Below, piece by piece: positions 42,201 to 48,898 of a DNA stretch of 64,000 nt; position 1 is the first letter of the stretch, and each line of letters opens with the position of its first letter. The notes under the pieces were generated by a model. The model worked only from the letters and a program-made list of their open reading frames with translations. It was not told where the DNA came from and did not search any database. Source of the DNA: an uncultured Lactobacillus sp. (GTDB taxonomy: Bacteria; Bacillota; Bacilli; Lactobacillales; Lactobacillaceae). Location: positions 53,764-117,763 of the forward strand of contig CALNAJ010000014.1 in the NCBI GenBank assembly GCA_937874695.1. Direction: 5' to 3'. A program made the position numbers and the translations under genes.

Positions 42201-42382
42201 ACACGCAGGTCGTTAACGATGGCTTTGTCGGCGCGCGGTTACCAGCTGGAGAGCATCATATTCAGCTGACCTATCACACGCCTGGATTTATTCTGGGGTG
42301 CTGGCTAACGGTGATTGGTGGCCTTGTCCTGATCGGTGCTGGTAGCTGGCATTGGTGGCGTCATCCACAGCATCGGCACTAA
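39287..42382 (+). CDS. YfhO-family membrane protein (GT-C-like)
   Basis: The 1031-residue product has about twelve or thirteen N-terminal membrane segments (to about 470), a long extracytoplasmic domain (about 480-980) and one C-terminal segment (GFILGCWLTVIGGLVLIGAG). Early NMDGVTQHYPLMLELHRL has the acidic D/Q-H pattern of GT-C-type glycosyltransferases. YfhO proteins are used in glycosylating lipoteichoic acid with GlcNAc in Bacillus and with sugars on other polymers elsewhere. The acceptor here is inferred only. The start has GGAGG upstream. The gene is monocistronic with a strong terminator. Confidence 0.9.
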   Translation: MKIAHHRWPLWILYSAAFMVIAAFSFGIFIIANRTLIWNMDGVTQHYPLMLELHRLLTKAGLAGVTGWSWTFGLGADKLTTLAYYVLGDPFAYLLAILPTRLIEAGYGWFVILRLYASGLAFLAFTRCYAFKPFSRLLGALTYAFAGYSLMIGVHHPFFILPMIWLPLLFLGIDRVLRGKGWAFLGAMTGLTVLSNFYFAYILGLGSLIYAVIRYLSLKEQGQLQVKLRLAIGRLVAAAGAGLLLSGILLVPSIVMMLGSTRAGSVFANGLWLYPASYYLKLGNAVLTTGNPLSYWAVFGMTGIAFLGCVYTLVHWRQNRAVAGTLVLVVIGLVFPAVAAFFNVFSTPSNRWLLLVTVPVGLATMVLLDHVTQLTLLDCWWLGGSAAGLLAIVYLSNGLIFSNPARNLITYGLFLATVAILLGSSQQPARLTLTLVGVLLSLNLINNAWGYYDPNASPQATQQLRKGDATAYIRDYYDGADRAVQREKTFSRSNTTPNFNLLRTVGNNMAMAHGLPGLMSYFSVQNGAVGQFSQDIQNSEYTMNSPIGQGDDRSSLNHLLGVKTIFAREDQVTNHAALPYGYHAEKKVYPEQAVYGLSNGVGTQRLTTSLNFPLVYTQPQALTAKQWDRLSAVNRERSLTQAAMTQTKVAGVQTAKYHSPARTLNYTVTPDVVPVIDSPNKVVQYRLKQALAGQKKGLNDKQLDNYGSSVTSPKLTVDQNGLISQKDEQKYADQVQLNQSRPQLDQVLTANQQILQDTARANQHGLRQLTSDVQGNQIKYTLTLKRPKQAQGTELYLALDGISAKRLTTAQQLQDQDNTSILGNTPRSNLTKLNDWRDAVKNPDMGDYWVKVKTRNETNSFSQFGIDNLSDYEPKHQVLLNLGYSKQRRQTIDVTFNATRQIDFKAVKLIAMPYGQSYDQRVHAAQQRGLKNATVSANRVTGDLTTTQTSVLTTSIPYSKGWRLKVDGQPVDTQVVNDGFVGARLPAGEHHIQLTYHTPGFILGCWLTVIGGLVLIGAGSWHWWRHPQHRH

Positions 42383-42442
42383 AATTAATTCAGAAAATTT
42401 TGGCTCGGTTATTTTTTAAACCCGGGTTATAATGTGACAGAC

Positions 42443-42484
42443 AAAGCGCGTTCAATTCCATTAGGGACTGAACGCGCTTTTATA
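42443..42484 (+). terminator. Intrinsic terminator after yfhO
   Basis: AAAGCGCGTTCA pairs perfectly with TGAACGCGCTTT, followed by TTTT. A perfect TATAAT lies only ten bases before it. Confidence 0.88.
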
Positions 42485-42507
42485 ATCTGGTGGAAAGCTA
42501 TTATATG

Positions 42508-42547
42508 AAAAAGCACGCGCCCCATATTTAATGGGGTCACGTGCTTA
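42508..42547 (-). terminator. Intrinsic terminator after the purine permease
   Basis: On the minus strand AAGCACG pairs with CGTGCTT and CCCCAT with ATGGGG, followed by five T. Confidence 0.82.
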
Positions 42548-42550
42548 GAA

Positions 42551-43861
42551 TTAATCAGCGTTTAAAATCCAAAGGAAGAGGATAAAGACGACGGCCAGGC
42601 CGTACATCATTGGGCCAACTTCCTTGCCCCGCTTAGCGGCAATCATTGTCAGTGGGTAGGTGATGAATCCTAAAGCAATCCCATCTGAGATGCTGTAGGT
42701 CAAGGGCATACCCAAGACAATCAGGAAGGCTGGTGCGGCGACTTCGAACTTTTCCCAGTGAATGCTCTTCAGGGATTGGGCCATCAGGACACCCACGATA
42801 ATCAGGGCTGGTGCGGTGACTTGGTTCGTTACCACTGCCAGCAATGGGGAGAAGAAGGCGCCAAGGATGAAAAGAATGGCTGTCACGATAGCCGTGAAGC
42901 CGGAACGACCACCAACCGCGATTCCGGCGGAGGATTCAACGAAAGCGCCCATTGGGGAAGTCCCAAGTAAAGAACCAGCGACCATGGTGGTGGAATCGGC
43001 CATCAGAGCCTTACCGATACGGGGAATCTTGTTGTCTTTAACCAAGCCAGCTTGTTCAGCCAAGCCGACTAATGTTCCCGTCGTATCGAAGAAGGTTACC
43101 AATAAGAAGGTCAGAACGACAACGACTAACTGTAAAGAATTGATACTACTAACATGGGTCAGACCCACCATGAAGGTTGAACTAATGCTAGGAATACCGG
43201 CGACGATATGAGCAGGCATTGGAATCAAGCCCGTGATTAAGCCCAGGATGGAGTTGGCGACCATCCCAATAAAGATGGCACCAGGGACCTTGGCACTCAT
43301 TAGGACTAACGTTACCAACAGACCAAAGATGGTCAACCAAGTGCTGCCGACCTGTAAGGAGCCAAGTGTGACGACCGTTGATTTGTCGGCAGCAACTAAG
43401 CCCCCTTGACTCAGCCCAATAAAGGCAATAAACAAACCAATTCCGGCGCTGATAGCCATCTTGAGGTCTCGCGGAATGGCGTCGACGACTTTTTCCCGTA
43501 ACTTGAAAGCCGTTAAGATCATAAATAGAATGGAGGCCACAAACACACCGGCCAAAGCGGTTTCCCAAGGAACTTTCATCCCAATAACCACGGAATAAGC
43601 GAAGAAGGCGTTGATCCCCAGACTGGCGGAGATGGCGATAGGGTAATTGGCGAGGACTCCCATCAAAGCACATCCGAATGCGGAAGCGAAAGCCGTGGCG
43701 GTGAAGACCGCCCCCTGGCTGATTCCGGAAGCTCCCAAGACTTGCGGATTAACAAACAGGATGTAAGCCATCGAAACGAAGGTCGTGATTCCGGCTAAAA
43801 TTTCTGTTTTGTAATTGGTTCCTAATTCTTCAAACTGAAAAAACTTGGCAATTCTCTGCAT
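42551..43861 (-). CDS. NCS2-family purine permease (AzgA/PbuG-like)
   Basis: The 436-residue product has about twelve to fourteen membrane segments and begins FFQFEELGTNYKTEILAGITTFVSMAYILFVNPQVL, the hallmark of AzgA-like hypoxanthine/guanine/adenine transporters. Other conserved parts are TAFASAFGCALMGVLANYPIAISASLGINAFFAYSV and FFDTTGTLVGLAEQAGL (substrate-binding region). It imports purine bases with protons for salvage. Inverted CGAAC sites resembling PurBoxes lie 30-60 bases upstream, suggesting PurR control. I found no purine-riboswitch consensus. Confidence 0.92.
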   Translation of the reverse strand: MQRIAKFFQFEELGTNYKTEILAGITTFVSMAYILFVNPQVLGASGISQGAVFTATAFASAFGCALMGVLANYPIAISASLGINAFFAYSVVIGMKVPWETALAGVFVASILFMILTAFKLREKVVDAIPRDLKMAISAGIGLFIAFIGLSQGGLVAADKSTVVTLGSLQVGSTWLTIFGLLVTLVLMSAKVPGAIFIGMVANSILGLITGLIPMPAHIVAGIPSISSTFMVGLTHVSSINSLQLVVVVLTFLLVTFFDTTGTLVGLAEQAGLVKDNKIPRIGKALMADSTTMVAGSLLGTSPMGAFVESSAGIAVGGRSGFTAIVTAILFILGAFFSPLLAVVTNQVTAPALIIVGVLMAQSLKSIHWEKFEVAAPAFLIVLGMPLTYSISDGIALGFITYPLTMIAAKRGKEVGPMMYGLAVVFILFLWILNAD

Positions 43862-43889
43862 CTTATGCGCTCCCTTAAAACTTAGTAGA

Positions 43890-43918
43890 ACACGAACATT
43901 AAGGACTATAGTTCGTGT
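43890..43918 (-). promoter_or_regulatory. PurBox-like inverted repeat upstream of the purine permease
   Basis: ACACGAAC (43890-43897) and GTTCGTGT (43911-43918) are inverted. The CGAAC core with flanking A/T matches the PurR-bound PurBox of Gram-positives. Another GTTCG lies at 44005-44009. The repeat could also form an RNA hairpin in the leader. Confidence 0.55.
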
Positions 43919-44010
43919 TTTTCTCTCTAATCACTACTAAAAGAGCTTAACATTTATTCAAGATGAATGCAATTACGAATTAGAAATTAAATTATAAAAA
44001 TAAAGTTCGT

Positions 44011-44050
44011 AAATAAAAGAGGCAGTGCTCGAGTCACTGCCTCTTATTTA
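44011..44050 (-). terminator. Terminator after the aldo/keto reductase (works in both directions)
   Basis: AATAAGAGGCAGTG pairs with CACTGCCTCTTTTATT, with A and T runs on both sides. Confidence 0.85.
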
Positions 44051-44064
44051 TAGATAGATTCAAT

Positions 44065-45048
44065 TTAGTCTGGATCTGCGAGGGATTTGCCATTGGCGGC
44101 AGTCTTGAAGCCAGCAAAGGCAGCATCAATCGCTTGATATTCAGCAGGCGACAGCGTCACGGTGAGTGCCTGTGCATTGGCCGCAACTTGATCAGCCCGT
44201 TTAGCGCCTGGGATAACGACACTGATCAATGGGTTCTGCATGTACCAAGCCAGAATTGTTTGGGTAACCGTTGCCTGATGGGCTGCTGCGATTGGCTTGA
44301 CGGTAGTCAGTGCTTGTAGCGCTTGGCCATATCGGGGCTGCTGGAAGTCACTGATCTGACTGCGAATATCGTCAGCCGGGAATGAGACGTCGCCATCGTA
44401 TTTTCCGGTCAGCAAGCCAGAGGCCAAGGGGAAGTATGGGACGAAGCTAATCTGATGGTCCTTGAGATAGGGCATTAGATCAGACTCGTGGTCGCGATGG
44501 AGCAGGCTAAATTCGTCTTCCACAACGTCGACATAACCGTCAGCGTTCGCGTCCTTAACTTGATCGAGACTAAAATTTGAGACGCCAATAGCCCGAATCT
44601 TACCCTGCTCACGTAGGCGTTGCAGTGCACCGACCGCTTCGGCCTTTGGCGTTTGCTTATCGGGGAAGTGGATGTAGTAGATATCAAGATAGTCCGTATT
44701 CAGACGCTTGAGGCTGGCGTCGACCTGCTGGGTCAGAAAGCCAGGATCATTATTAATGACCTGTTCACCAGTGGAGAAGTCCTGGGCGCCCTTTGTTGCC
44801 AGGACAAAACTGTGGCGGTCAAAGTCATGCATGGCTTGACCAACGAGCTCTTCGGAGTGTCCAAGGCCATAGACAAAAGCCGTATCTAAAAGTTGAATAC
44901 CATTGTCGAGGCCGGCTTTGACGAGACTTAGGCCGTCTGCGTCCTGTAAATTGGGAAAAAAGTTGTACCCACCGACCGCGTTTGTTCCCAGGCCGAGTGG
45001 GGTCGCTTGAACGTCACTTTTACCAATCGTTACCATTTCGTGTGTCAT
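44065..45048 (-). CDS. Aldo/keto reductase
   Basis: The 327-residue NADPH-dependent reductase is a TIM barrel. The catalytic tetrad is visible: Asp in LLDTAFVYG (with the Tyr four residues later), Lys in FVLATKGAQ, and His in YLDIYYIHFPD. The cofactor phosphate pocket is VVIPGAKRADQV near the C-terminus. It belongs to the general-stress/IolS-YhdN-like branch with GTNAVGGYNFF. Substrates are carbonyl compounds; the physiological one is unknown. GGAGG lies upstream of the ATG. It is divergent from an NAD(P)-binding protein gene. Confidence 0.9.
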   Translation of the reverse strand: MTHEMVTIGKSDVQATPLGLGTNAVGGYNFFPNLQDADGLSLVKAGLDNGIQLLDTAFVYGLGHSEELVGQAMHDFDRHSFVLATKGAQDFSTGEQVINNDPGFLTQQVDASLKRLNTDYLDIYYIHFPDKQTPKAEAVGALQRLREQGKIRAIGVSNFSLDQVKDANADGYVDVVEDEFSLLHRDHESDLMPYLKDHQISFVPYFPLASGLLTGKYDGDVSFPADDIRSQISDFQQPRYGQALQALTTVKPIAAAHQATVTQTILAWYMQNPLISVVIPGAKRADQVAANAQALTVTLSPAEYQAIDAAFAGFKTAANGKSLADPD

Positions 45049-45205
45049 CGTTTACCTCCTAAATAGATAGATATTGCGCACAACATTACAAGCCTATTAT
45101 ACCGGATTGTTAGTGTTAACGATTGCGAGAAGTTTGCCAATGGACTATCAGTCATTGGGGACTTTCTGGTACACTGGGAGGCAAGGAAAAAGGAGCGGAT
45201 AACAG

Positions 45206-45808
45206 ATGACAACTTATGTAATCGTGGGTGCAACGACATTGGGTCAAAGTGTGGCGCGGCAGTTGGTCACGCAGGCGGACAGCACGGTTCGCATCGTGCA
45301 TAGTCCCCAAGAACAACTACCGGCAGATTTAGCCGATCAAGTGACAGAGTTTACGGGCGATTTGACGAAGGAAGCCAGCTATCAAGAGGCCTTAAAGGAC
45401 CAACCGATTATCTTTTCAGCCTTGACGGGGATGGACGTGGACCTGGCATTTGAGGCACTCTTTGATGCCCAATACCATCAGCGCCTGCAACTGACGCGGT
45501 TCGTCATGTTAAGTACGGCAGGCGTTGACCAGGAAGTTACCGGTGAATTGGACTACCCAGGGATTACGGACGTTAAGGAGTACCTTAATCAGCAACGTTA
45601 CGCGGCCAAGTTGGTCGATGAAGCGGAATTTCCCTATACCATTTTGCGGCCTATCACGTTGACTGATGATCCAGCAATGACGCCCAAGATTATTAAGGAA
45701 GGTGAAACAGTCCCAGCCGGCCATGTTTCACGTGAAACAGTTGCAACCGTTGCTAAGCAAATCGTGATTAATGGTGGTTATGACTACCAGTCATTAGCAA
45801 TTTGCTAA
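45206..45808 (+). CDS. NAD(P)H-binding protein, atypical short-chain dehydrogenase
   Basis: The 200-residue Rossmann protein starts MTTYVIVGATTLGQSVARQL, a GXTXXG cofactor loop variant. FVMLSTAGVDQEV and YPGITDVKEYLNQQRYAAKLVDEAEFPYTILRP follow, a pattern shared by NmrA/YwnB-like sugar-epimerase-fold proteins. No full catalytic Tyr-XXX-Lys motif is evident. Function unknown; redox sensing or a reductase is plausible. Near the 3' end the HVSRETV codons form a perfect parS palindrome (45724-45739). AAGGAG lies upstream of the ATG. Confidence 0.78.
   Translation: MTTYVIVGATTLGQSVARQLVTQADSTVRIVHSPQEQLPADLADQVTEFTGDLTKEASYQEALKDQPIIFSALTGMDVDLAFEALFDAQYHQRLQLTRFVMLSTAGVDQEVTGELDYPGITDVKEYLNQQRYAAKLVDEAEFPYTILRPITLTDDPAMTPKIIKEGETVPAGHVSRETVATVAKQIVINGGYDYQSLAIC
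45724..45739. promoter_or_regulatory. parS site (ParB-binding), perfect palindrome
   Basis: TGTTTCACGTGAAACA is a perfect palindrome and matches the TGTTNCACGTGAAACA consensus. It is within a coding frame. Confidence 0.9.
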
Positions 45809-45886
45809 ATCTTTCGCAAAGTTTTGTGTTTCCCTCGAAATTATTACTTGTTGTGGGCAATTCTTTGTTAAAATAGGGTCAGTGGG

Positions 45887-46261
45887 GTGAAGTCATTGGC
45901 ATTAAATATAGATAGTCAGCAATTACAGGCGATTCGAGAGCGGATGGGTGAGGCCAATCAGCGGGCACACTTCGTTATTTTCCAGTCCGTTGAAAAGAAG
46001 ACAGGCAAACCTCTGCGACTTATCACAGATATTGAAAGCTTTCGGGCAATCCAAGAACAACACGCTGAGGATTCTGAAATGACGATTATCCAAGATATCG
46101 TGCCGATTACGGATGCGCTGGCACGATGGGCAATTGCGGAAAATATGGCAGCACAGCAAACAAATGATACCAGCGTCTTAACCGATCTGGAATACTATAC
46201 CAACGAAGTTCTAAAAGAAAATCACCAGGCCGTTAATCCCCCGGATGACGCCCAGAATTAA
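45887..46261 (+). CDS. Hypothetical protein, 124 residues
   Basis: This is a soluble, acidic protein without membrane segments. It reads SLALNIDSQQLQAIRERMGEANQR, followed by HFVIFQSVEKKTGKPLRLI, and has a polar C-terminus. I do not recognise a domain. The start is uncertain: GTG at 45887, or TTG at 45896, which is better spaced from GGGGTG. It is monocistronic, ending in a terminator at 46260. Continuous frame, a terminator right after the stop codon and protein-like composition support that it is coding. Confidence 0.65.
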   Translation: MKSLALNIDSQQLQAIRERMGEANQRAHFVIFQSVEKKTGKPLRLITDIESFRAIQEQHAEDSEMTIIQDIVPITDALARWAIAENMAAQQTNDTSVLTDLEYYTNEVLKENHQAVNPPDDAQN

Positions 46262-46294
46262 GTAGCTTAACGATCCTGTTAGGCTGCTTTTTTA
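46260..46294 (+). terminator. Intrinsic terminator
   Basis: AAGTAGC and TTAAC pair with GTTAG and GCTGCTT (one G.T), followed by six T. Confidence 0.8.
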
Positions 46295-46389
46295 TGTACA
46301 AATTTATAAGACATTTTACGGCCGAACCTCTAAAGAAACTGGTAAGATAAAGGTAGTTTCAGGGGAGCAATTTTTGAGGAGGGATCGTT

Positions 46390-47412
46390 ATGAAAAAAGG
46401 AAAGTGGCATCAGTTAGGGTTACTGGTGGCGGTAGCTGCATTGATCACGGGGATGGGCGCGTTACCCGCTCAGGCGAAGGGTGCAGCCAAGGCAAAGACC
46501 GTCACGTTCGGCCAATTAACGAATAAGAACCCTAAACGATTGGCGGCGATTAGACAGGCAGCGCGGCAACAGATTCTAGTGCAGACACACGCTAAGGGCA
46601 GCAAGGTCGCAGCAGTCTACAAAGTTAAGTTACCAAAGAACATGGCGAAGAAGGCTACACTGACCACTAAAGGGTTGCGGATGAACCTGCTAGCTAACTC
46701 GTTTAAGGTTAAACAGATCACGATTCCCTACACGCAGTTAAAAGGAAAAGTATTGAATCGTTATCTGCCAAAGGCCAACCGGACGAAGGCAGTTAAGACG
46801 ACCAAGATGGTTGCGTTGACCTTTGATGATGGCCCCGACAAGACGCTTACGCCACGGTTGTTGAAGACGCTGAGGAAATACAAGGTCCATGCGACTTTCT
46901 TTGAGACGGGGCAAAATGTCAGCCGGTACCCACAAATTTCGCGGGCAGTATTAGCTGGTGGCAATGAATTGGGTAACCATTCATGGAACCATCCAGACTT
47001 TAACAGCATCGGCACGGCGAAAACCGTCAGTCAGATCACGCGTACCAATCGGGCAATCTACCAGGCAACGGGGACATTGCCACAGTATGTGCGTCCACCA
47101 TACGGGAACGTCACAGCTGCCGAGGGCCGAGCCGTTGAGCAGCCGATCATTCGCTGGTCAGTGGATTCTCGTGACTGGGCTTACTTGAATAAGAATAAAG
47201 ATATCAATGAAGTGATGAAGGATACCCGAGGTGGCGACATTATTTTAATGCACGACATCCACTCGCAGTCGGTCGCAGCGGCACCGACAATCATTAAACG
47301 CTTGAAGGCCAAGGGCTACAAACTGGTCACGGTTAGCCAATTATTGAATAACCAAGCGTTGCCAGGACTGCAGTACTTCGGCGCCCATGATTACCGCACC
47401 GTTGGAAAATAA
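46390..47412 (+). CDS. Secreted polysaccharide deacetylase (NodB domain, PgdA-like)
   Basis: The 340-residue product has a signal peptide (about 1-29, ending PAQA), an N-terminal basic region, and a NodB carbohydrate-esterase-4 domain (about 138-325). The motifs are intact: MT1 TFDDGPD (catalytic base and metal Asp, about 143-149), MT2 HSWNHPD (metal His pair, about 197), MT3 RPPYG, MT4 SVDSRDW and MT5 IILMHDIH. Such enzymes deacetylate peptidoglycan GlcNAc (lysozyme resistance) or other surface glycans. No cell-wall anchor is seen. AGGAGGG lies before the ATG. It shares a bidirectional terminator with the convergent peptidase gene. Confidence 0.92.
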   Translation: MKKGKWHQLGLLVAVAALITGMGALPAQAKGAAKAKTVTFGQLTNKNPKRLAAIRQAARQQILVQTHAKGSKVAAVYKVKLPKNMAKKATLTTKGLRMNLLANSFKVKQITIPYTQLKGKVLNRYLPKANRTKAVKTTKMVALTFDDGPDKTLTPRLLKTLRKYKVHATFFETGQNVSRYPQISRAVLAGGNELGNHSWNHPDFNSIGTAKTVSQITRTNRAIYQATGTLPQYVRPPYGNVTAAEGRAVEQPIIRWSVDSRDWAYLNKNKDINEVMKDTRGGDIILMHDIHSQSVAAAPTIIKRLKAKGYKLVTVSQLLNNQALPGLQYFGAHDYRTVGK

Positions 47413-47416
47413 CCAA

Positions 47417-47464
47417 TAAAAAAACGATTGATTCCACGAATTTCGCAGAACCAATCGTTTTATT
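47417..47464. terminator. Bidirectional terminator
   Basis: AAAACGATTG...TTC pairs with GAA...CAATCGTTTT, with A and T runs on both flanks. It lies between convergent genes. Confidence 0.82.
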
Positions 47465-48607
47465 TTATGCTAAAAATTCTTGAGCGAGTTGTTGGTAAAC
47501 GTGTTGAACGTGTAGGAACTGGTCCAGATCCACAAACTCATTAGTTGCGTGGGCTTCATTCCATTCGCCGGCACCGTAAACGATGACAGGAAAGGCATTG
47601 GTTGACTTGGTAAATTCGGAAGCATCCGTTGCCCCGTGAATGACTTGTAACTGCGTGTCGCGGCCAAATTCCTGATCGGCAATCTTCTTCGTTAATTGGA
47701 CCAGTGGTGAATCTTGGCGGCTGATAATTGGCTTAAAACTGTAGTCCACGTGAAGTGTTAGGTGTTCGTCTTTTTCCTGATTGAGATGGTCAACAACATC
47801 ATTCAAACGTTGAATAACGGCGGCATTATCGAATTCGGGGATGGGACGAATATTACCTTGAAGTTCGGCCTTTGCCGGGATGCTGTTGACCTGTTCGCCA
47901 CCGTTGAAGACGGTCACGCTGTGTACCAGCGGTCCGAGTTCAGGGCTCACCGGTGCATCGTCAAAAGCAGTAGCCTCGGCGGTGATGAACTTAGTTAAGT
48001 TCGTGACGGCGTTGATACCCTTTTCTGGCATGGAACTATGCGCGCCCAATCCTTGCGAGTAGACGTGGTAGTTGAGGGAGCCGTTATGGGCATAAACAAT
48101 GTTACCGCCAGTGGGTTCACCAATGACCATGGCACTGAGGTCGTCGGCCAACCCTTGTTCCGTGAGCATACGTGAGCCCATGGCCCCATTCTCTTCACCA
48201 ACTGTTCCGATGAAGCGAAGGCGGCCATTTAAGGTCGCTTGTTGGTCGGCTAGATTAAGGAAAGTGATGACCATAGCGGCCAGACCACTCTTCATGTCAG
48301 CAGCACCACGGCCGTAAAGACGCCGACCCTCAATGTGTGCGCTGAACGGATCAAAGGTCCAATCGGCAGGATCACCGGTTGCAACAGTGTCCAGGTGACC
48401 GGAGAGGGAGAAGACCTTGTCGCTGGTCGGGTCACCAATCTCAGCAACGAGGTTACTGCGTCCATCTGCGTAGGGAATCTGTTTGGCAGAAATGCCATGT
48501 GTGGCGAAAACCTTTTGAATATAGGTGGCCACTTCAGCTTCGTTACCGTTGACGGAATTAATCTGAATCAACTGCTGTAAAATTTTAATTTGTTCACTAT
48601 CATCCAT
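47465..48607 (-). CDS. M20-family metallopeptidase/deacylase (ArgE/DapE/ACY1)
   Basis: The 380-residue cytoplasmic di-zinc hydrolase has the first metal His and Asp in LSGHLDTVATGD, the bridging Asp in YGRGAADMKSG, the catalytic and metal Glu pair in GTVGEENGAMG, and a later metal Asp/Glu in MVIGEPTG. A dimerisation lid lies between about 175 and 290. The family includes succinyl-diaminopimelate desuccinylase, acetylornithine deacetylase and dipeptidases; many lactobacillar members are annotated DapE-like. The exact substrate cannot be read here. The start is an ATG at 48607. Confidence 0.9.
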   Translation of the reverse strand: MDDSEQIKILQQLIQINSVNGNEAEVATYIQKVFATHGISAKQIPYADGRSNLVAEIGDPTSDKVFSLSGHLDTVATGDPADWTFDPFSAHIEGRRLYGRGAADMKSGLAAMVITFLNLADQQATLNGRLRFIGTVGEENGAMGSRMLTEQGLADDLSAMVIGEPTGGNIVYAHNGSLNYHVYSQGLGAHSSMPEKGINAVTNLTKFITAEATAFDDAPVSPELGPLVHSVTVFNGGEQVNSIPAKAELQGNIRPIPEFDNAAVIQRLNDVVDHLNQEKDEHLTLHVDYSFKPIISRQDSPLVQLTKKIADQEFGRDTQLQVIHGATDASEFTKSTNAFPVIVYGAGEWNEAHATNEFVDLDQFLHVQHVYQQLAQEFLA

Positions 48608-48722
48608 AGAGACAAAGCCTGCTTTCTCATCATTTTTTAATATTAATTCCTAGTGTAGCACGCTCAGGCAGTGTTGGCGACTAATCTGTAAAGAATGCTC
48701 GGGCATACAATAAAATTTATAG

Positions 48723-48736
48723 CAAACATATGTTCG
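48723..48736. promoter_or_regulatory. LexA (SOS) box upstream of rexBA
   Basis: CAAACATATGTTCG differs by one base from the Gram-positive LexA/DinR consensus CGAACATATGTTCG. It lies 25 bases before a perfect TATAAT (48761-48766), so it overlaps or abuts the -35 region. Confidence 0.7.
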
Positions 48737-48760
48737 CTTTTGCGCTGGCTTGTGCTAGAA

Positions 48761-48766
48761 TATAAT
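48761..48766 (+). promoter_or_regulatory. -10 element of the rexBA promoter
   Basis: TATAAT; the -35 (TTTTGC, 48738-48743) is weak. The leader to rexB is about 125 bases and holds no other recognised feature. Confidence 0.55.
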
Positions 48767-48898
48767 CAAGTTAGATAGTGAGATCGGTTGGACAGCATGT
48801 GTCTTTTGACGCGTGTATCATGAACGTTATTGAGGCATGAGAAGCGCCTTAACTCGCGAGGTTATACCAGTATGTGGGATTAATTAGGAGGTCGGCAA

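Noticed and set aside
43862..44010. Purine riboswitch upstream of the permease
   Set aside because: The conserved three-way-junction core motifs are absent; the inverted CGAAC sites explain the region better.
47742..47757. CACGTG-centred parS-like sequence in the M20 peptidase gene
   Set aside because: Only about 11 of 16 positions match and the flanks are explained by coding sequence.
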